Assembly (NCBI RefSeq): GCF_024197615.1
Contig: NZ_JAKUKE010000001.1
Coordinates: 394,463-458,462, forward strand
Length of the DNA stretch: 64,000 bases
Reading direction: 5' to 3'
Source of the DNA: Desulfuromonas sp. KJ2020
GTDB taxonomy: Bacteria; Desulfobacterota; Desulfuromonadia; Desulfuromonadales; SZUA-540
Position 1 is the first letter of the stretch. Each line of letters begins with the position of its first letter. The position numbers were made by a program, and so were the translations under genes. Of the stretch, positions 1-9,389 are shown one piece after another. The notes under the pieces are model-generated. The model ran no database searches. It had not been told where the DNA came from and saw only the letters and a list, made by a program, of their open reading frames with translations.

Positions 1-39
1 GCCTTCCTCCTCTTTTTTGTCTTTCGCAACCTGGATTGT

Positions 40-864
40 TTATTTGTCCAGGTGTACGTCCATCTGCGGGAAGGGAATGTTGAGCCCCACTTCCGCGAAC
101 TTTTTGTAAACCGTTTTGTTCATGTAAAAATGCACGGCCCAGTAATCCGCCGACTCGACCCAGGCGCGCACAGTGAAATTGACCGAACTGTCGGCCAACG
201 CTCCCACCTCAACGAAAGGCTCCGGGTCCTTGAGAACTTTGTCATGCCCGAGGAGCAGATCCAGCAAGGTCTTCTTGGCCAGATCGACGTCGTCCCCGTA
301 GGCGATACCAAAGGTCCAGTCCACCCGCCGTCTCGGTTCGGTGGAGTAGTTCACCATGGAAGAGGTGGAAAGGCCACCATTGGGGATTATAATCGTCTTG
401 TTGTCCGGCGTGGTGAGGATGGTGTTGAAAATCTGGATTTCCTTGACGGAGCCGGCATAGCCCTGGGCTTCAATATAATCGCCGACTTTAAAGGGCCGGA
501 AAACCAGGATGATGACCCCCCCGGCGAAATTCTGCAGCGTTCCCGACAGCGCCATGCCCACGGCCAGACCGGCGGCGCCGAGAATAGCGATGAACGAGGT
601 CATCTGGATGCCGACCATGCCCAGGACGCTGATGACCACCAGCACCTTGAGCAGGGTCCCGACCAGGCTGACCATGAAGGGGCGCAAAGAGGGGTCAACC
701 TGCTTTTTATCCATCGCCCGGCCGACCATCCGGCTGATCGCTTTGGCCAGGTAGAGCCCCACAACGAGAGCCAGAATGGCCCCGACCAGCTTGGGTCCCC
801 AGAGAACGAAGAGATTGATCAGAGTATCGAGATACTCGCCCCCGGCTTTGAGTTGATCTTCCAC
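40..864 (-). CDS. mscS: MscS-family small-conductance mechanosensitive channel
   Basis: Inner-membrane channel that opens under membrane tension and releases solutes on hypo-osmotic shock. The 274-residue protein has three predicted transmembrane helices in its first ~125 residues. The third is the Gly/Ala-rich pore helix (around GAAGLAVGMALSG), followed by the VFRPFKVGDYIE stretch that leads into the beta domain typical of MscS. Length matches the short MscS class (E. coli MscS is 286). The GTG at 864 is preferred over the GTG at 870, because AGGAGG lies five bases before it while the earlier codon sits inside the ribosome-binding site. It stands alone, with its 3' end near the window edge. 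The family assignment is firm; conductance and ion preference cannot be read from sequence. Confidence 0.93.
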   Translation of the reverse strand: MEDQLKAGGEYLDTLINLFVLWGPKLVGAILALVVGLYLAKAISRMVGRAMDKKQVDPSLRPFMVSLVGTLLKVLVVISVLGMVGIQMTSFIAILGAAGLAVGMALSGTLQNFAGGVIILVFRPFKVGDYIEAQGYAGSVKEIQIFNTILTTPDNKTIIIPNGGLSTSSMVNYSTEPRRRVDWTFGIAYGDDVDLAKKTLLDLLLGHDKVLKDPEPFVEVGALADSSVNFTVRAWVESADYWAVHFYMNKTVYKKFAEVGLNIPFPQMDVHLDK

Positions 865-1024
865 GTGCACCTCCTGTGTTGGATGATTAAATAAGCCGAA
901 CCTTCGGTCCGACCCATGACCTCAACTTATAGCGCACATTCTTCCAAACTCAAGCTATTTACCTAATTTCCCTCACATTTATACCCAAGTGTCCCTGGTG
1001 ATGAATAGTTTCCCGCGAACGCGA

Positions 1025-1528
1025 TCAGTCCAGCGCCAGGTATTCGACCTGGACGATCTCCAGCTCCACGGGACCGGCCGGCGCGGTGAAAGTCACCACA
1101 TCGCCCTCCGAGCGGCCCAGCAGCGCCCGCCCGATAGGGGAAGCCCAGCTCACGTAACCCCGGGCGGCATCGAGCTCATCGACGCCGACAATGCGGTAGA
1201 CCTTCTCTTCGCCGTCCTCGTTTTCCACCCTGACGGTGGCGCCGAAAAGCACTCGTCCCCTGGCGATTTTTCCCTGCTCCACCGGGTCGACAATGGTGGC
1301 CTGTTCCAGGCGTTTGCTCAGAAAACGGATGCGGCTGTCATAGTTCCGCAGCTTGCGTTTAGCATAATGATAATCGGCGTTTTCGCTGCGGTCGCCGTTG
1401 CTGGCAGCCCAGGCGGCCGTCTGCACCATTTCCGGACGCAGACGATAGAGGATATCCTTGAGTTCGGCCCGCAGCCGCTCGGCACAGGCGGGCGTCATAT
1501 AAATCGGGGCGGGTTTGGCAGTGGTCAT
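1025..1528 (-). CDS. greB: GreA/GreB-family transcription elongation factor, GreB-like
   Basis: Stimulates transcript cleavage by backtracked RNA polymerase. At 167 residues it is close to E. coli GreB (158). The N-terminal half should form the coiled coil (about residues 10-80, with the family motif NGDRSENADYHYAKRKLR). The C-terminal half is the FKBP-like domain, ending in SWASPIGRALLGRSEGDVV, a Gre hallmark. The ATG at 1528 has AAGGAAGAG upstream; an in-frame ATG at 1561 is possible but has no visible ribosome-binding site. The basic tip and the YHYAKRK variant favour GreB over GreA. It is monocistronic. Confidence 0.93.
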   Translation of the reverse strand: MTTAKPAPIYMTPACAERLRAELKDILYRLRPEMVQTAAWAASNGDRSENADYHYAKRKLRNYDSRIRFLSKRLEQATIVDPVEQGKIARGRVLFGATVRVENEDGEEKVYRIVGVDELDAARGYVSWASPIGRALLGRSEGDVVTFTAPAGPVELEIVQVEYLALD

Positions 1529-1655
1529 GCGCTGTCTCTTCCTTTTGGATGATGGTTTCAAAGAGCCATTCTAGGCTTTTTCAGGACCGGCGTGAAGCCC
1601 TGAACGCGTAAAAATCCGGTGTGATAACTCCTTGTTTTTCTGCTATGGTTTAATC

Positions 1656-2354
1656 ATGAGCGACGAACGCAAAGATCGACAGCTGTCTCAAAGCGAGCTG
1701 ATAACCACTCTGGCCCACTATTACCGGGCCGAATCCCAGCGCAGCCTGGCCTGGCGTGAGCGGCTCGACCGCACCACCAACTGGGCCGTCGGCGCCACCG
1801 CCGCCTTTCTCGGCTTCGGTTTCAGTCATCCCGAGTTTCCCCATCCCTTCTTTCTCTTCGGGTTGGCCGTCCTCTACACCCTGCTCCTTATCGAGGCCCG
1901 CCGCTTTCGCTTTTACGACGCCTACGAATATCGGGTACGTCTCATGCACCAGAACCTTATCTATCACGCCGTCGCCCACGGCACCCTGCGAGACGACCCG
2001 GACTTCGACAGCGGCGGCGTCTACTGGCGCGCCGAGCTGGCCTCCGACCTGCGTTATCCCCAGTACAAGATGAGCATCGCCTACGCCATCGGCCGCCGCA
2101 TCGCCGCCAACTACATCTACCTGTTCATCATTCTCCTGAGCGGCTGGCTGATGAAAATCAAGCTGCATCCCCGCCCCGTCCACAGCTGGGATGATTACCT
2201 GAAGCAGGCCACCGTCGGCAACCTGGCCGGCTGGTTCACCTTCGCCTTTATGTTCGCCTTTCTCGCCCACCTGATTGTGCTGCTGTTGATCAGCCATAAA
2301 AAGCGCGGGGGGCGAGATGTGCTCCATCCCTTCCGAGAACCCGAACCGGACTAA
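1656..2354 (+). CDS. DUF2270-type integral membrane protein
   Basis: A protein of unknown function of about 232 residues. It has a soluble N-terminus (HYYRAESQRSLAWRERLDRTTNWA) and about four hydrophobic segments: two around residues 45-80 and two near the C-terminus. The RAE/WR/RLD signature followed by two helices and EARRFRFYDAYEYRVR matches my memory of the DUF2270 family. The ATG at 1656 begins MSDERKD and is preferred to an upstream TTG. A TPM lipoprotein gene starts 18 bases downstream, so the two are probably co-transcribed. No catalytic motif is visible. Confidence 0.75.
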   Translation: MSDERKDRQLSQSELITTLAHYYRAESQRSLAWRERLDRTTNWAVGATAAFLGFGFSHPEFPHPFFLFGLAVLYTLLLIEARRFRFYDAYEYRVRLMHQNLIYHAVAHGTLRDDPDFDSGGVYWRAELASDLRYPQYKMSIAYAIGRRIAANYIYLFIILLSGWLMKIKLHPRPVHSWDDYLKQATVGNLAGWFTFAFMFAFLAHLIVLLLISHKKRGGRDVLHPFREPEPD

Positions 2355-2372
2355 CCTCAAGAGGAAATCCGC

Positions 2373-3413
2373 ATGACTCCCTGCTCGTCGACCCGGCATC
2401 GCTGGCGCTGTCTGGTGTTCATTTTCCTCGGCCTGGCGCTGCTGGTGGCCAGCTGTGACAGACCGACGGCCATGTCCCAGGTGGATGATCGCGCCGCTCT
2501 GCTCGATACGGATCGAGTCGCCCGCCTCGAAGCGTTTCAGGAGCACCTGCTGCAGGATATCGACATTCATTTCCAGCTGACCCTGCTGGCCAAGAGCCCG
2601 ACTGATCTCGATGCGGAGGCCCTGCGTCTGTTCGAGGCCCATCGGCTCGGCAGCACCACGAGGGGAGCTCGGGGGGTGCTGCTGCTGGTCGACCCTGTCG
2701 GCGAGCAGGTGCGGCTGGAGATCGGCTACGACCTGGAAGGCATCTTCCCCGACGGCTTTGTCGGCTATGTGGAACGGGAGCAGATGGCCCCCTTCTTTGC
2801 GGCGGGGCGAATAGCGGACGGCGTGGAAGCCACGGTGGAACTGCTGGTAGGGCGGGCGCTAGGAGAGGTTCCCACCGACTATGGCGGCAAAACCAGCCTG
2901 GAGCATCTCAGCGGCGGGGCCGGCGCCCGCCTGGCGACTCCCATCGGCGGCGGCACCTTGAACAAGGAAGCCGTGGAAGACCGGGCGCCTTTTGCGGCCC
3001 AACCCTCACCGCGACAGACGCTGGAACGCTATCTCGAGATACTGCAACGGCACATCAAGGATTCCGAGCTGGGGATTTACACCCCGTCCACTCGCGAGTT
3101 CTTTCGCCAATGGCTGGTAACCAACGCCCAGCAGGACAACGAGCGCAAAGGGCTGGAGAAAAATCTCCCCCTGGCTGAAGAACATATCAGCGGGTCCCTG
3201 GCCGTGTTACGTTTTCCCGTCGAGAATCGGCAGGCCGCCCCCTACTTCTTTCGCCGCGGCGACGAAGGCTGGCAGCTCGACATGGTGTCCATGAGCCGCC
3301 TGCTCGGCTTCAACCACAAAAATCAGTGGTTTTTTCGCCACCGCGAGCATGAATTCGCCTTCGCCTTTGACGACCTCCATTTCGATGCCAACGGCTTTCC
3401 CCACCGTCGCTGA
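2373..3413 (+). CDS. TPM-domain lipoprotein
   Basis: Predicted exported lipoprotein of 346 residues: a hydrophobic signal peptide ends at the lipobox LVASC, with acylated Cys28. Residues ~40-165 form a TPM domain (VDDRAALLDTDRVARLEAF, then GVLLLVDPVGEQVRLEIGYDLEGIFPD). This fold occurs in Psb32/YgcG-type proteins linked to membrane-protein repair or acid-phosphatase activity. The C-terminal ~150 residues are not recognised. It starts 18 bases after the DUF2270 gene, with AGAGGAAA as ribosome-binding site. The exact role is unknown. Confidence 0.8.
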   Translation: MTPCSSTRHRWRCLVFIFLGLALLVASCDRPTAMSQVDDRAALLDTDRVARLEAFQEHLLQDIDIHFQLTLLAKSPTDLDAEALRLFEAHRLGSTTRGARGVLLLVDPVGEQVRLEIGYDLEGIFPDGFVGYVEREQMAPFFAAGRIADGVEATVELLVGRALGEVPTDYGGKTSLEHLSGGAGARLATPIGGGTLNKEAVEDRAPFAAQPSPRQTLERYLEILQRHIKDSELGIYTPSTREFFRQWLVTNAQQDNERKGLEKNLPLAEEHISGSLAVLRFPVENRQAAPYFFRRGDEGWQLDMVSMSRLLGFNHKNQWFFRHREHEFAFAFDDLHFDANGFPHRR

Positions 3414-3430
3414 CGGTTGCAAGAAAGCTT

Positions 3431-5272
3431 TCAGCGATAACCTTCAGCCTGCAAAGAAAAAAGATAGGCATACTGGCCGCCGAGCTTCATTAATTCTTCA
3501 TGGCTGCCGCGCTCGACAAGGTGTCCCTTGTCGATGACAACGATCTGGTCGGCCATGCGCACGGTGGAGAAGCGGTGGGAGATGAGTATCGTCATCTTGC
3601 CGCGGCTGAGCTCGCGGAAGTGTTCGAAAATGGTGGCCTCGGCGGCGGCGTCCATGGTGGCGGTGGGCTCGTCGAGCACTAGGATATCGGCCTGGGTTCG
3701 CATGAAAGCCCGGGCCAGGGCGATTTTCTGCCACTGGCCGCCGGAGAGTTCGCGACCGTTTTTGAACCACTTGCCCAGCTGGGTATCGTACCGCTGCGGC
3801 AGTTTATCGATAAACTCTTTCGCCATCCCCATGTCAGCCGCCTCTTCCCAGCGTTGCCGGTCTTCGAAGTGCTCGATGTCGCCGGCGCCGATATTCTCGC
3901 CGACCAGAAACTGGTAGCGGCCGAAATCCTGAAAGATGACCCCGATGCGGGACCGCAGGGCATCGCCATTCCACTGCTGCAGGTCGAGTCCATCGAGCAG
4001 AATGCGGCCAGAGGTGGGCCGATAGAGGCGGGTAAGCAGTTTGATCAGGGTGGTCTTGCCGGAACCGTTTTCGCCGACCAGAGCCAGGCTGTCCCCCGGC
4101 TTCACATGGAGGCTGATGTTTTGCAGGGCAGGCTCCTCGCTGCCGGGGTAACGGAAACTGACCTGCTCGAAACGCACCCCGTCCCCCGGTTGCGGTCCCT
4201 GCCCCAGTTCACTCTCTCCGGCCGGCACCTCCTGCTCCAGGTACTCATACAGGTTGGACAGATAAAGATTATCCTCGTACATGCCGCTGATGGCCGACAG
4301 ACTGGCCGAAACAGCCGACTGCCCCTGCCGGAACAGCAGCAGGTACATGGTCATCTGGCCCAGACTGATATCGCCCCGGATGGCCGACAAGGCAATCCAG
4401 CCGTAAGCCCCGTAAAAGGCGGCAGTGCCGATGAGTCCCAGAGCGAATCCCCAACTGTCACGGCGCAGGGTCAGGCGGCGATCTTCCGCAAAGAGCATGG
4501 CGAAGATATCCCGATAGCGCTGCAGCAATTTCGGCCCCAGGCGGAAGAGCTTGACTTCCTTGGCATAGTCCTCCCGCGCCAGGACCGTTTCGAGGTACAT
4601 CTGCATGCGTGTTTCCGGCGACCGCCAGCGAAAGAGGCGGAACTTGTCGCCGGAAAATTTGGCCTCGGCCAGAAATTCCGGGATACCGCCGGCCAGCAGG
4701 ATGAGCACCGTCCAGGGTGAAAATTGCACGAGGAGGACACCATAACTGGCCAGGGAGATGCCGTTCTGAACCAGGCCGAAGGTACGGGTAACCAGGCTCA
4801 ACGGCCGGGTCGACGCCTCACGCCGAGCCCGGGTGAGCTTGTCGTAGAATTCCGAATCCTCGAAATGAGCCAGTTTGAGCGTCAGGGCTTTTTCCAGAAT
4901 CATCAGGTTGATGCGTTGCCCCATCAGCGCTCGCAGCAGCGCCTGACAGGTGGAAATGCCGCGCTGTGATCCCGCAATGAGGGCCACCACCCCGGCCTCG
5001 GCGGCGACAAGCCAGAGAACGGTCCGCGTATCGGCGCTGCCTGTGAGCTGATGCTGCGCGATCGCCGCGACCACGCCATCGACAATCAACTGCCCGATCC
5101 AGGCCACGGCGGCAGGAAGCACACCAGCAACCAGGGTCAGTGCAGCGAAGATCAGGGCCAGGTGGCGACTGGTCGTCCACACCAGCTCAAGGGCACGGCG
5201 GCTATAGCGAAAGATGTCGAGAAAGCGCTTCGGTGGGGGGTTGCTCTCGATAGCCAGCGGTGGATATTTCAC
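3431..5272 (-). CDS. ABC transporter, fused permease and ATPase (half-transporter)
   Basis: Exporter-type half-transporter of about 613 residues, expected to dimerise in the inner membrane. The N-terminal ~330 residues hold the membrane domain. The ATPase domain has Walker A (GENGSGKTT), the signature LSGGQ, Walker B (ILVLDEPTATMD) and the switch histidine in ISHRFST, all intact. The GTG at 5272 with AGGA upstream is preferred over the TTG at 5287. The substrate is unknown: lipid, peptide and drug exporters share this architecture. It converges on the TPM lipoprotein gene, and no partner half-transporter is adjacent. Confidence 0.9.
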   Translation of the reverse strand: MKYPPLAIESNPPPKRFLDIFRYSRRALELVWTTSRHLALIFAALTLVAGVLPAAVAWIGQLIVDGVVAAIAQHQLTGSADTRTVLWLVAAEAGVVALIAGSQRGISTCQALLRALMGQRINLMILEKALTLKLAHFEDSEFYDKLTRARREASTRPLSLVTRTFGLVQNGISLASYGVLLVQFSPWTVLILLAGGIPEFLAEAKFSGDKFRLFRWRSPETRMQMYLETVLAREDYAKEVKLFRLGPKLLQRYRDIFAMLFAEDRRLTLRRDSWGFALGLIGTAAFYGAYGWIALSAIRGDISLGQMTMYLLLFRQGQSAVSASLSAISGMYEDNLYLSNLYEYLEQEVPAGESELGQGPQPGDGVRFEQVSFRYPGSEEPALQNISLHVKPGDSLALVGENGSGKTTLIKLLTRLYRPTSGRILLDGLDLQQWNGDALRSRIGVIFQDFGRYQFLVGENIGAGDIEHFEDRQRWEEAADMGMAKEFIDKLPQRYDTQLGKWFKNGRELSGGQWQKIALARAFMRTQADILVLDEPTATMDAAAEATIFEHFRELSRGKMTILISHRFSTVRMADQIVVIDKGHLVERGSHEELMKLGGQYAYLFSLQAEGYR

Positions 5273-5436
5273 GGGACATCCTGTCAAAATTTAATGGGGT
5301 AAGCGCTGACAAGCATATCATGGCTGGGCGGGGTTAAAAAGAAACGACTTGTTGCGGCAAAGAGGCCTGCCACAAAGAGGCTCGTTGGTGTATAAAGAAG
5401 TTCTGATTTCTTTTCAAGGAGTTTGCCGTCATCGCC

Positions 5437-6297
5437 ATGAAGCCGACTGCCCCCATCTCTGACACCGATTTCCGGCGCTGCAAATACTGCGGCAATCTGT
5501 CGGCAGAGCCGCTCTACCGCTTGGCCCGCCAGACGGTCTATGGCTGTTCCCAGTGTGATTTTCACACCCTTGACCGGCTTGATCCCATCGGCCCCCTGTC
5601 CGGCTCCAACGAAGAGAAGCCTCTGGATGAACGGTCACGGCAGTACATGGAGCAGAGGATGCAGGATGTCGATCCCCTGCTCCCCCTGCGCCTGCAGCTG
5701 GTGCGGGAGCAGCGGCCGTTGGCGGGCGCGCGCCTGCTCGATATCGGGGCGGGGACAGGTCAGTTCATGCAGCGGGTGAGCGAGGAGGGAGCCCAGGCCT
5801 ACGGCTTGGAGCCCAGCGGCCTGCGGCGGCAGTTCGCCCAACTGAAATTCGGCCTGGAGCTGGCGGGAGAGACGATTGAAACATTTTGCGAACACCGGGA
5901 CAACGTCGCGTCTTTTGACCTCCTCACCCTGTGGGACGTCATCGAACACGTGAATTTTCCCGTGGAAACCTTAGCCGGCGCCAGGCGCTGCCTCAAGCCG
6001 GGGGGATATCTCTTTATCGACACCCCCTCGCGGGACGCCCTGGCCTACCGAATGAGCGAGAGGGCCTACCGCCTGTCCGGCGGCAAGGCGACCCTCTTTC
6101 TCGATACCTTCTACGAACCGGTTCCTTACGGGCACAAGCAGATATTCCGACCGCAACAGCTGGCCGAGCTTGTCGAAAAGGTCGGCTTCCACCTCATCCG
6201 GCAGGACAGCGGTTTTTTCCCTCCCGGAAACCGGCTGCAGAAGCTGATCCGACCCAAAAACCGCATCGTGCTCGTCGCTCAGCGTCCTGCGGACTAG
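5437..6297 (+). CDS. Class I SAM-dependent methyltransferase with N-terminal Cys knuckle
   Basis: A 286-residue protein. The first ~45 residues carry CKYCGN and CSQC, a four-cysteine zinc-knuckle pattern common in methyltransferases acting on sugars, lipids or natural products. Motif I is LLDIGAGTGQFM, followed by a Methyltransf_23-type core (LTLWDVIEHV, LKPGGYLFIDTPS). This resembles methyltransferases of polysaccharide or ubiquinone-like pathways, but no substrate can be inferred. It stands alone, convergent with the hemerythrin gene 18 bases downstream. Confidence 0.85.
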   Translation: MKPTAPISDTDFRRCKYCGNLSAEPLYRLARQTVYGCSQCDFHTLDRLDPIGPLSGSNEEKPLDERSRQYMEQRMQDVDPLLPLRLQLVREQRPLAGARLLDIGAGTGQFMQRVSEEGAQAYGLEPSGLRRQFAQLKFGLELAGETIETFCEHRDNVASFDLLTLWDVIEHVNFPVETLAGARRCLKPGGYLFIDTPSRDALAYRMSERAYRLSGGKATLFLDTFYEPVPYGHKQIFRPQQLAELVEKVGFHLIRQDSGFFPPGNRLQKLIRPKNRIVLVAQRPAD

Positions 6298-6315
6298 CGT
6301 CAGAACTCGTCAGGT

Positions 6316-6780
6316 TCAGCGCACCGCCGACCAGATCTTGCCCATCCAGCCTTTTTTCTCCCAGTTCTTTTTCAGCCCTCGCTCCAGCAAAACCGGCGCA
6401 TAGGCCTTGTCTTCCACCATAATGTGGTTGGTCAGCCACTTGCGCAGAAAGACCAGCAGTTCAGGGGTGACCATCTTTTCGCCGCTCTGAACCTTGCGGT
6501 TGATATCGATAACCTGTGCGCGCAGCTCGTGGTGGTGGGCGCAATGCGCCTCGTAATCGGGATAGTCGAAGATGCGAAAAAGAGATTCCTCCACGGCAAA
6601 ATGGACAACGGTATACTGCATGAGCTCATTGAGGACATCCTTGGCAACCTGCAGTTTTTTCTCCCCTGAAATCATGGCATCGTAAAGGCGATTGATCAGG
6701 TCGAGCAGCTGCTTGTGCTGCTCGTCAATCTCCTCGATTCCCACGCTGACCTTGTCGTTCCACTCCATAAATGCGGCCAT
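6316..6780 (-). CDS. Bacteriohemerythrin
   Basis: A four-helix-bundle diiron protein that binds or senses oxygen in the cytosol. The 154 residues carry the family's metal-ligand pattern: WNDKVSVGIEEIDEQHKQL, then HFAVEESLF, HHHEL and WLTNHIMVEDKAY, giving the five His and two carboxylate ligands expected. The start at 6780 follows GGAAGGGAG. No signalling domain is attached. In anaerobic, iron-reducing relatives such proteins are common and are thought to buffer or deliver oxygen. Confidence 0.92.
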   Translation of the reverse strand: MAAFMEWNDKVSVGIEEIDEQHKQLLDLINRLYDAMISGEKKLQVAKDVLNELMQYTVVHFAVEESLFRIFDYPDYEAHCAHHHELRAQVIDINRKVQSGEKMVTPELLVFLRKWLTNHIMVEDKAYAPVLLERGLKKNWEKKGWMGKIWSAVR

Positions 6781-6911
6781 ACTTGACTCCCTTCCTGAAA
6801 GTTTACTTCACATCACAATTAATGACCTTCGCGGTCATGTTTAGCACTTCATGACATACATTTCAAGCCCTGGTCACTTTTTTATCGATAACTACCTGAG
6901 CAAATAAGAAA

Positions 6912-6950
6912 AACGGGACTCTCTCAAAACAGACTTGAGAAAATCCCGTT
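6912..6950 (-). terminator. Intrinsic terminator of the response-regulator/kinase operon
   Basis: Stem AACGGGA/TCCCGTT with an inner stem TCTCAA/TTGAGA, followed on the minus strand by TTTTTCTTATT. It lies 39 bases past the response-regulator stop codon. Confidence 0.75.
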
Positions 6951-6988
6951 CATAAGGTGCCGAAAGCAATCCGGTCAGAACCGGCCGA

Positions 6989-7645
6989 TCAAGTCCCCTT
7001 GGTACCGCTCAAATCCATGGTCATCTTGTAAAGACCGTTTTTGACCCGCACCAGGATTTTGTTCTCCAGCAGGATCTGGAAGGCGTTGACCACGGTGGGC
7101 TTGCTGGCACTCAGGGCTTCGGCCACTTCGTCGTAGGTACCGTGGAACATCAGATCGTCATCGAGATGGCTGATGATGTACTCGATGATCTGCACCCGCT
7201 TGCCGCCGATGGAGTTGAGCATCTTCAGCAGGAAATTCTTGAGGTCAAGTTCTTTTCTCATCATCTTCTGTGACGCGACACCGGAAAGCAGCTCCAGCAT
7301 TTCATAGAGGTTGAGCGGCTTCAGCAGGTAGCCGTCCGCTTTGAGGCGAATCGCGTCGAGCAGGTATTCCGATTCGGAATGAGCCGAGACGATGATGACG
7401 GCGATGCCGGGGTGCTGCTTCTTCACGGCCGCAAGAAGTTCGAGCCCCGTACTTCCCGCCATGCGCACATCGGTGAGCACGATATCGGGCGGTTCCTCCT
7501 CGATGGCCTGCAGGGCCTTTTCGGCGCTGGTGACACAGACGGTTTTTTTGCAGAAACTGTTCAGGGCCAGATACATCTGGTCCAGAGCGTCCTGCTCGTC
7601 ATCGACGCAGACAATGCTTATGCTTTTCAGAGCTTCAAGATTCAC
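6989..7645 (-). CDS. Response regulator with C-terminal winged-helix domain
   Basis: Partner of the kinase encoded just upstream. Residues ~8-125 are a CheY-like receiver with acidic pocket VDDEQ, phospho-Asp in VLTDVRMAG, then VSAH and the conserved Lys in LLKPL. Residues ~150-210 look like a winged-helix DNA-binding domain (YDEVAEALSASKPTVVNAFQILLENKILVRVKNGLYKM), a fold seen in RepL/Crp-like regulators and unlike OmpR, NarL or Fis outputs. The GTG at 7645 has GAGGAG upstream and overlaps the kinase stop by 11 bases, indicating translational coupling. Target genes are unknown. Confidence 0.88.
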   Translation of the reverse strand: MNLEALKSISIVCVDDEQDALDQMYLALNSFCKKTVCVTSAEKALQAIEEEPPDIVLTDVRMAGSTGLELLAAVKKQHPGIAVIIVSAHSESEYLLDAIRLKADGYLLKPLNLYEMLELLSGVASQKMMRKELDLKNFLLKMLNSIGGKRVQIIEYIISHLDDDLMFHGTYDEVAEALSASKPTVVNAFQILLENKILVRVKNGLYKMTMDLSGTKGT

Positions 7646-9389
7646 AAGAGTTCTCCTCGCTTGTGGCTTTAAATTTCAGACAGATGCAGGCGCCATGGTA
7701 GCGCTTGCCTTCGAATTCGAATTCGCGATTTTCGGCCCAGACCTCCCCCTGATCAAGGTTCTCGGCGATCTGCCGGCACAGGTAGAGGCCCAGCCCCGTT
7801 CCCGCCGAGTCCTCCTTGGTCGTCAGGTAAGGCTCAAATACTTTGGTCAGCAGCTTGGGCGGTATGCCGCCGCCGTTGTCCTGAAACTCCACGACCACCA
7901 AACCGTTTTCCTGGCGGGTGGACAGCAGAATCAGCCGCTCTTCCTCGCGATTGATCAGGGCGTCCTTGGCGTTCAGCAGAACATTGACGGTGAGCTGCAC
8001 CAGGTCATTGGCGAACCCGTAGGTATGAACGGATCCCTTGATACGGTTTGCAACCAGGATGCGATTCTGTTCGAGAACCGGATGGACGATGCCGATAGCA
8101 CGGCTGACCGAGTCGGACAGTTCGATAAGCTGGCGCGTCGTTCCTGACGTCAGCAAAGACCGCCAATCCTCGATGATGGTGGTCAGGTACTGGATGTTCT
8201 TGTTGGCCGCCCCCACCTGTTTTTTAACAAGGGTGTCATCGAGTTTGCCCAACTGGCTCTGCAACTCGATGTTCTGAATGGTCAGCGACAGGGCATTCAG
8301 CGGTTGACGCCACTGATGGCCGATATAGCTGAGCATTTCGCCCAGGGCACACTGTTTGGAGCGATGGGCCAGTTTTTTCCCCTGAGCGGAGATGATCTGG
8401 TCGTATTTTCTGAAGCCGAAATAGCTGATGAGAAATAGCACGAGGGCGGTGCAGGCAAAGAAGACAACCCAGAGATAAAAATAGCCCCACTGTCTGTTCC
8501 AGAAATCTGACATATCGTAGGCTACCAGCAATCTTCCCACCTCCAAGCCATCATGGCTGGACATCTTCTGATAGGTGCTGATTATATAATGGTTACCATC
8601 GACCTTGCGATGAATGACCTCCTGACCAAAATCAATATCCCCTATGATGGTTTGAAAAAAAGCCACATCCTGCTGACGCTTTTCATTATTGAACACCCGT
8701 TTAACCTTCTCGGGCACTGAAGTAAAGCGGCTGTCATCGTTCAGGACGCTATCACGGGTGACGATGGCGGTTTTGATTCCCTCCAGAAACCATCCAAGCT
8801 TGAAATGAAACCAAGCCGGGTTCAGACCAATTTCGACGGCGCCAACAATCTGCCCATCCGTTTCATTCACCACCGGGAGGGTGATGCCGTAATGGAGTGG
8901 AAAACCTCCAAACTCAAAACCTGAGGTTGGCCTTCCCTCTTCAAATGCCGCTTGCATCGAAGTCAATGAGTGATTCGGATAGGTTCCCCTCATGTGAGGA
9001 TCCTGCTGACTGAAAAGCGGCCTAAAAGCTGAATCAATCACGGTCATGCTTATGACAGGCACAGCCCTGCTATGAAAATCCCGGTAAACAGGTTCGAAGG
9101 CCGCCCTTATTTTCTTTTCGTTACCCTCCACAATGTGCCGAGCTATGTCGCTCTCGGCCACGATCGCTTCAATGTAATTCGTGATGCGCAGATCAAGATA
9201 AGCCATTTCACTTTCATAAGTGTTATGGATGATGCCATTTATCTTTTTGGCGAAAAATTGATAATCCGACATTCGCTTCTGCAGATCCATTAGCGAAAAG
9301 AAAAAGAACATGAGAATGGTCAGGATAAAGGTGAGCCCCACGATTCGGTTTTTGTTTTTCGTGAAAAATCTAGTGCTTGGCGATGTCAT
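7635..9389 (-). CDS. Membrane sensor histidine kinase with periplasmic Cache-type sensor
   Basis: A 584-residue kinase. Transmembrane helices near residues 12-34 and ~305-330 flank a periplasmic domain with double-Cache character (VYRDFHSRAVPVISMTVID; LPVVNETDGQIVGAVEIGL), a fold that binds small ligands such as carboxylates or amino acids. The cytoplasmic part has the H-box GEMLSYIGHQWRQPLNAL, N-box NVLLNAKDALIN and G-boxes DNGGGIPP and GTGLGLYLC. The start at 9389 follows GGAGG. It forms a two-gene operon with the downstream response regulator. The ligand is not known. Confidence 0.9.
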   Translation of the reverse strand: MTSPSTRFFTKNKNRIVGLTFILTILMFFFFSLMDLQKRMSDYQFFAKKINGIIHNTYESEMAYLDLRITNYIEAIVAESDIARHIVEGNEKKIRAAFEPVYRDFHSRAVPVISMTVIDSAFRPLFSQQDPHMRGTYPNHSLTSMQAAFEEGRPTSGFEFGGFPLHYGITLPVVNETDGQIVGAVEIGLNPAWFHFKLGWFLEGIKTAIVTRDSVLNDDSRFTSVPEKVKRVFNNEKRQQDVAFFQTIIGDIDFGQEVIHRKVDGNHYIISTYQKMSSHDGLEVGRLLVAYDMSDFWNRQWGYFYLWVVFFACTALVLFLISYFGFRKYDQIISAQGKKLAHRSKQCALGEMLSYIGHQWRQPLNALSLTIQNIELQSQLGKLDDTLVKKQVGAANKNIQYLTTIIEDWRSLLTSGTTRQLIELSDSVSRAIGIVHPVLEQNRILVANRIKGSVHTYGFANDLVQLTVNVLLNAKDALINREEERLILLSTRQENGLVVVEFQDNGGGIPPKLLTKVFEPYLTTKEDSAGTGLGLYLCRQIAENLDQGEVWAENREFEFEGKRYHGACICLKFKATSEENSCES

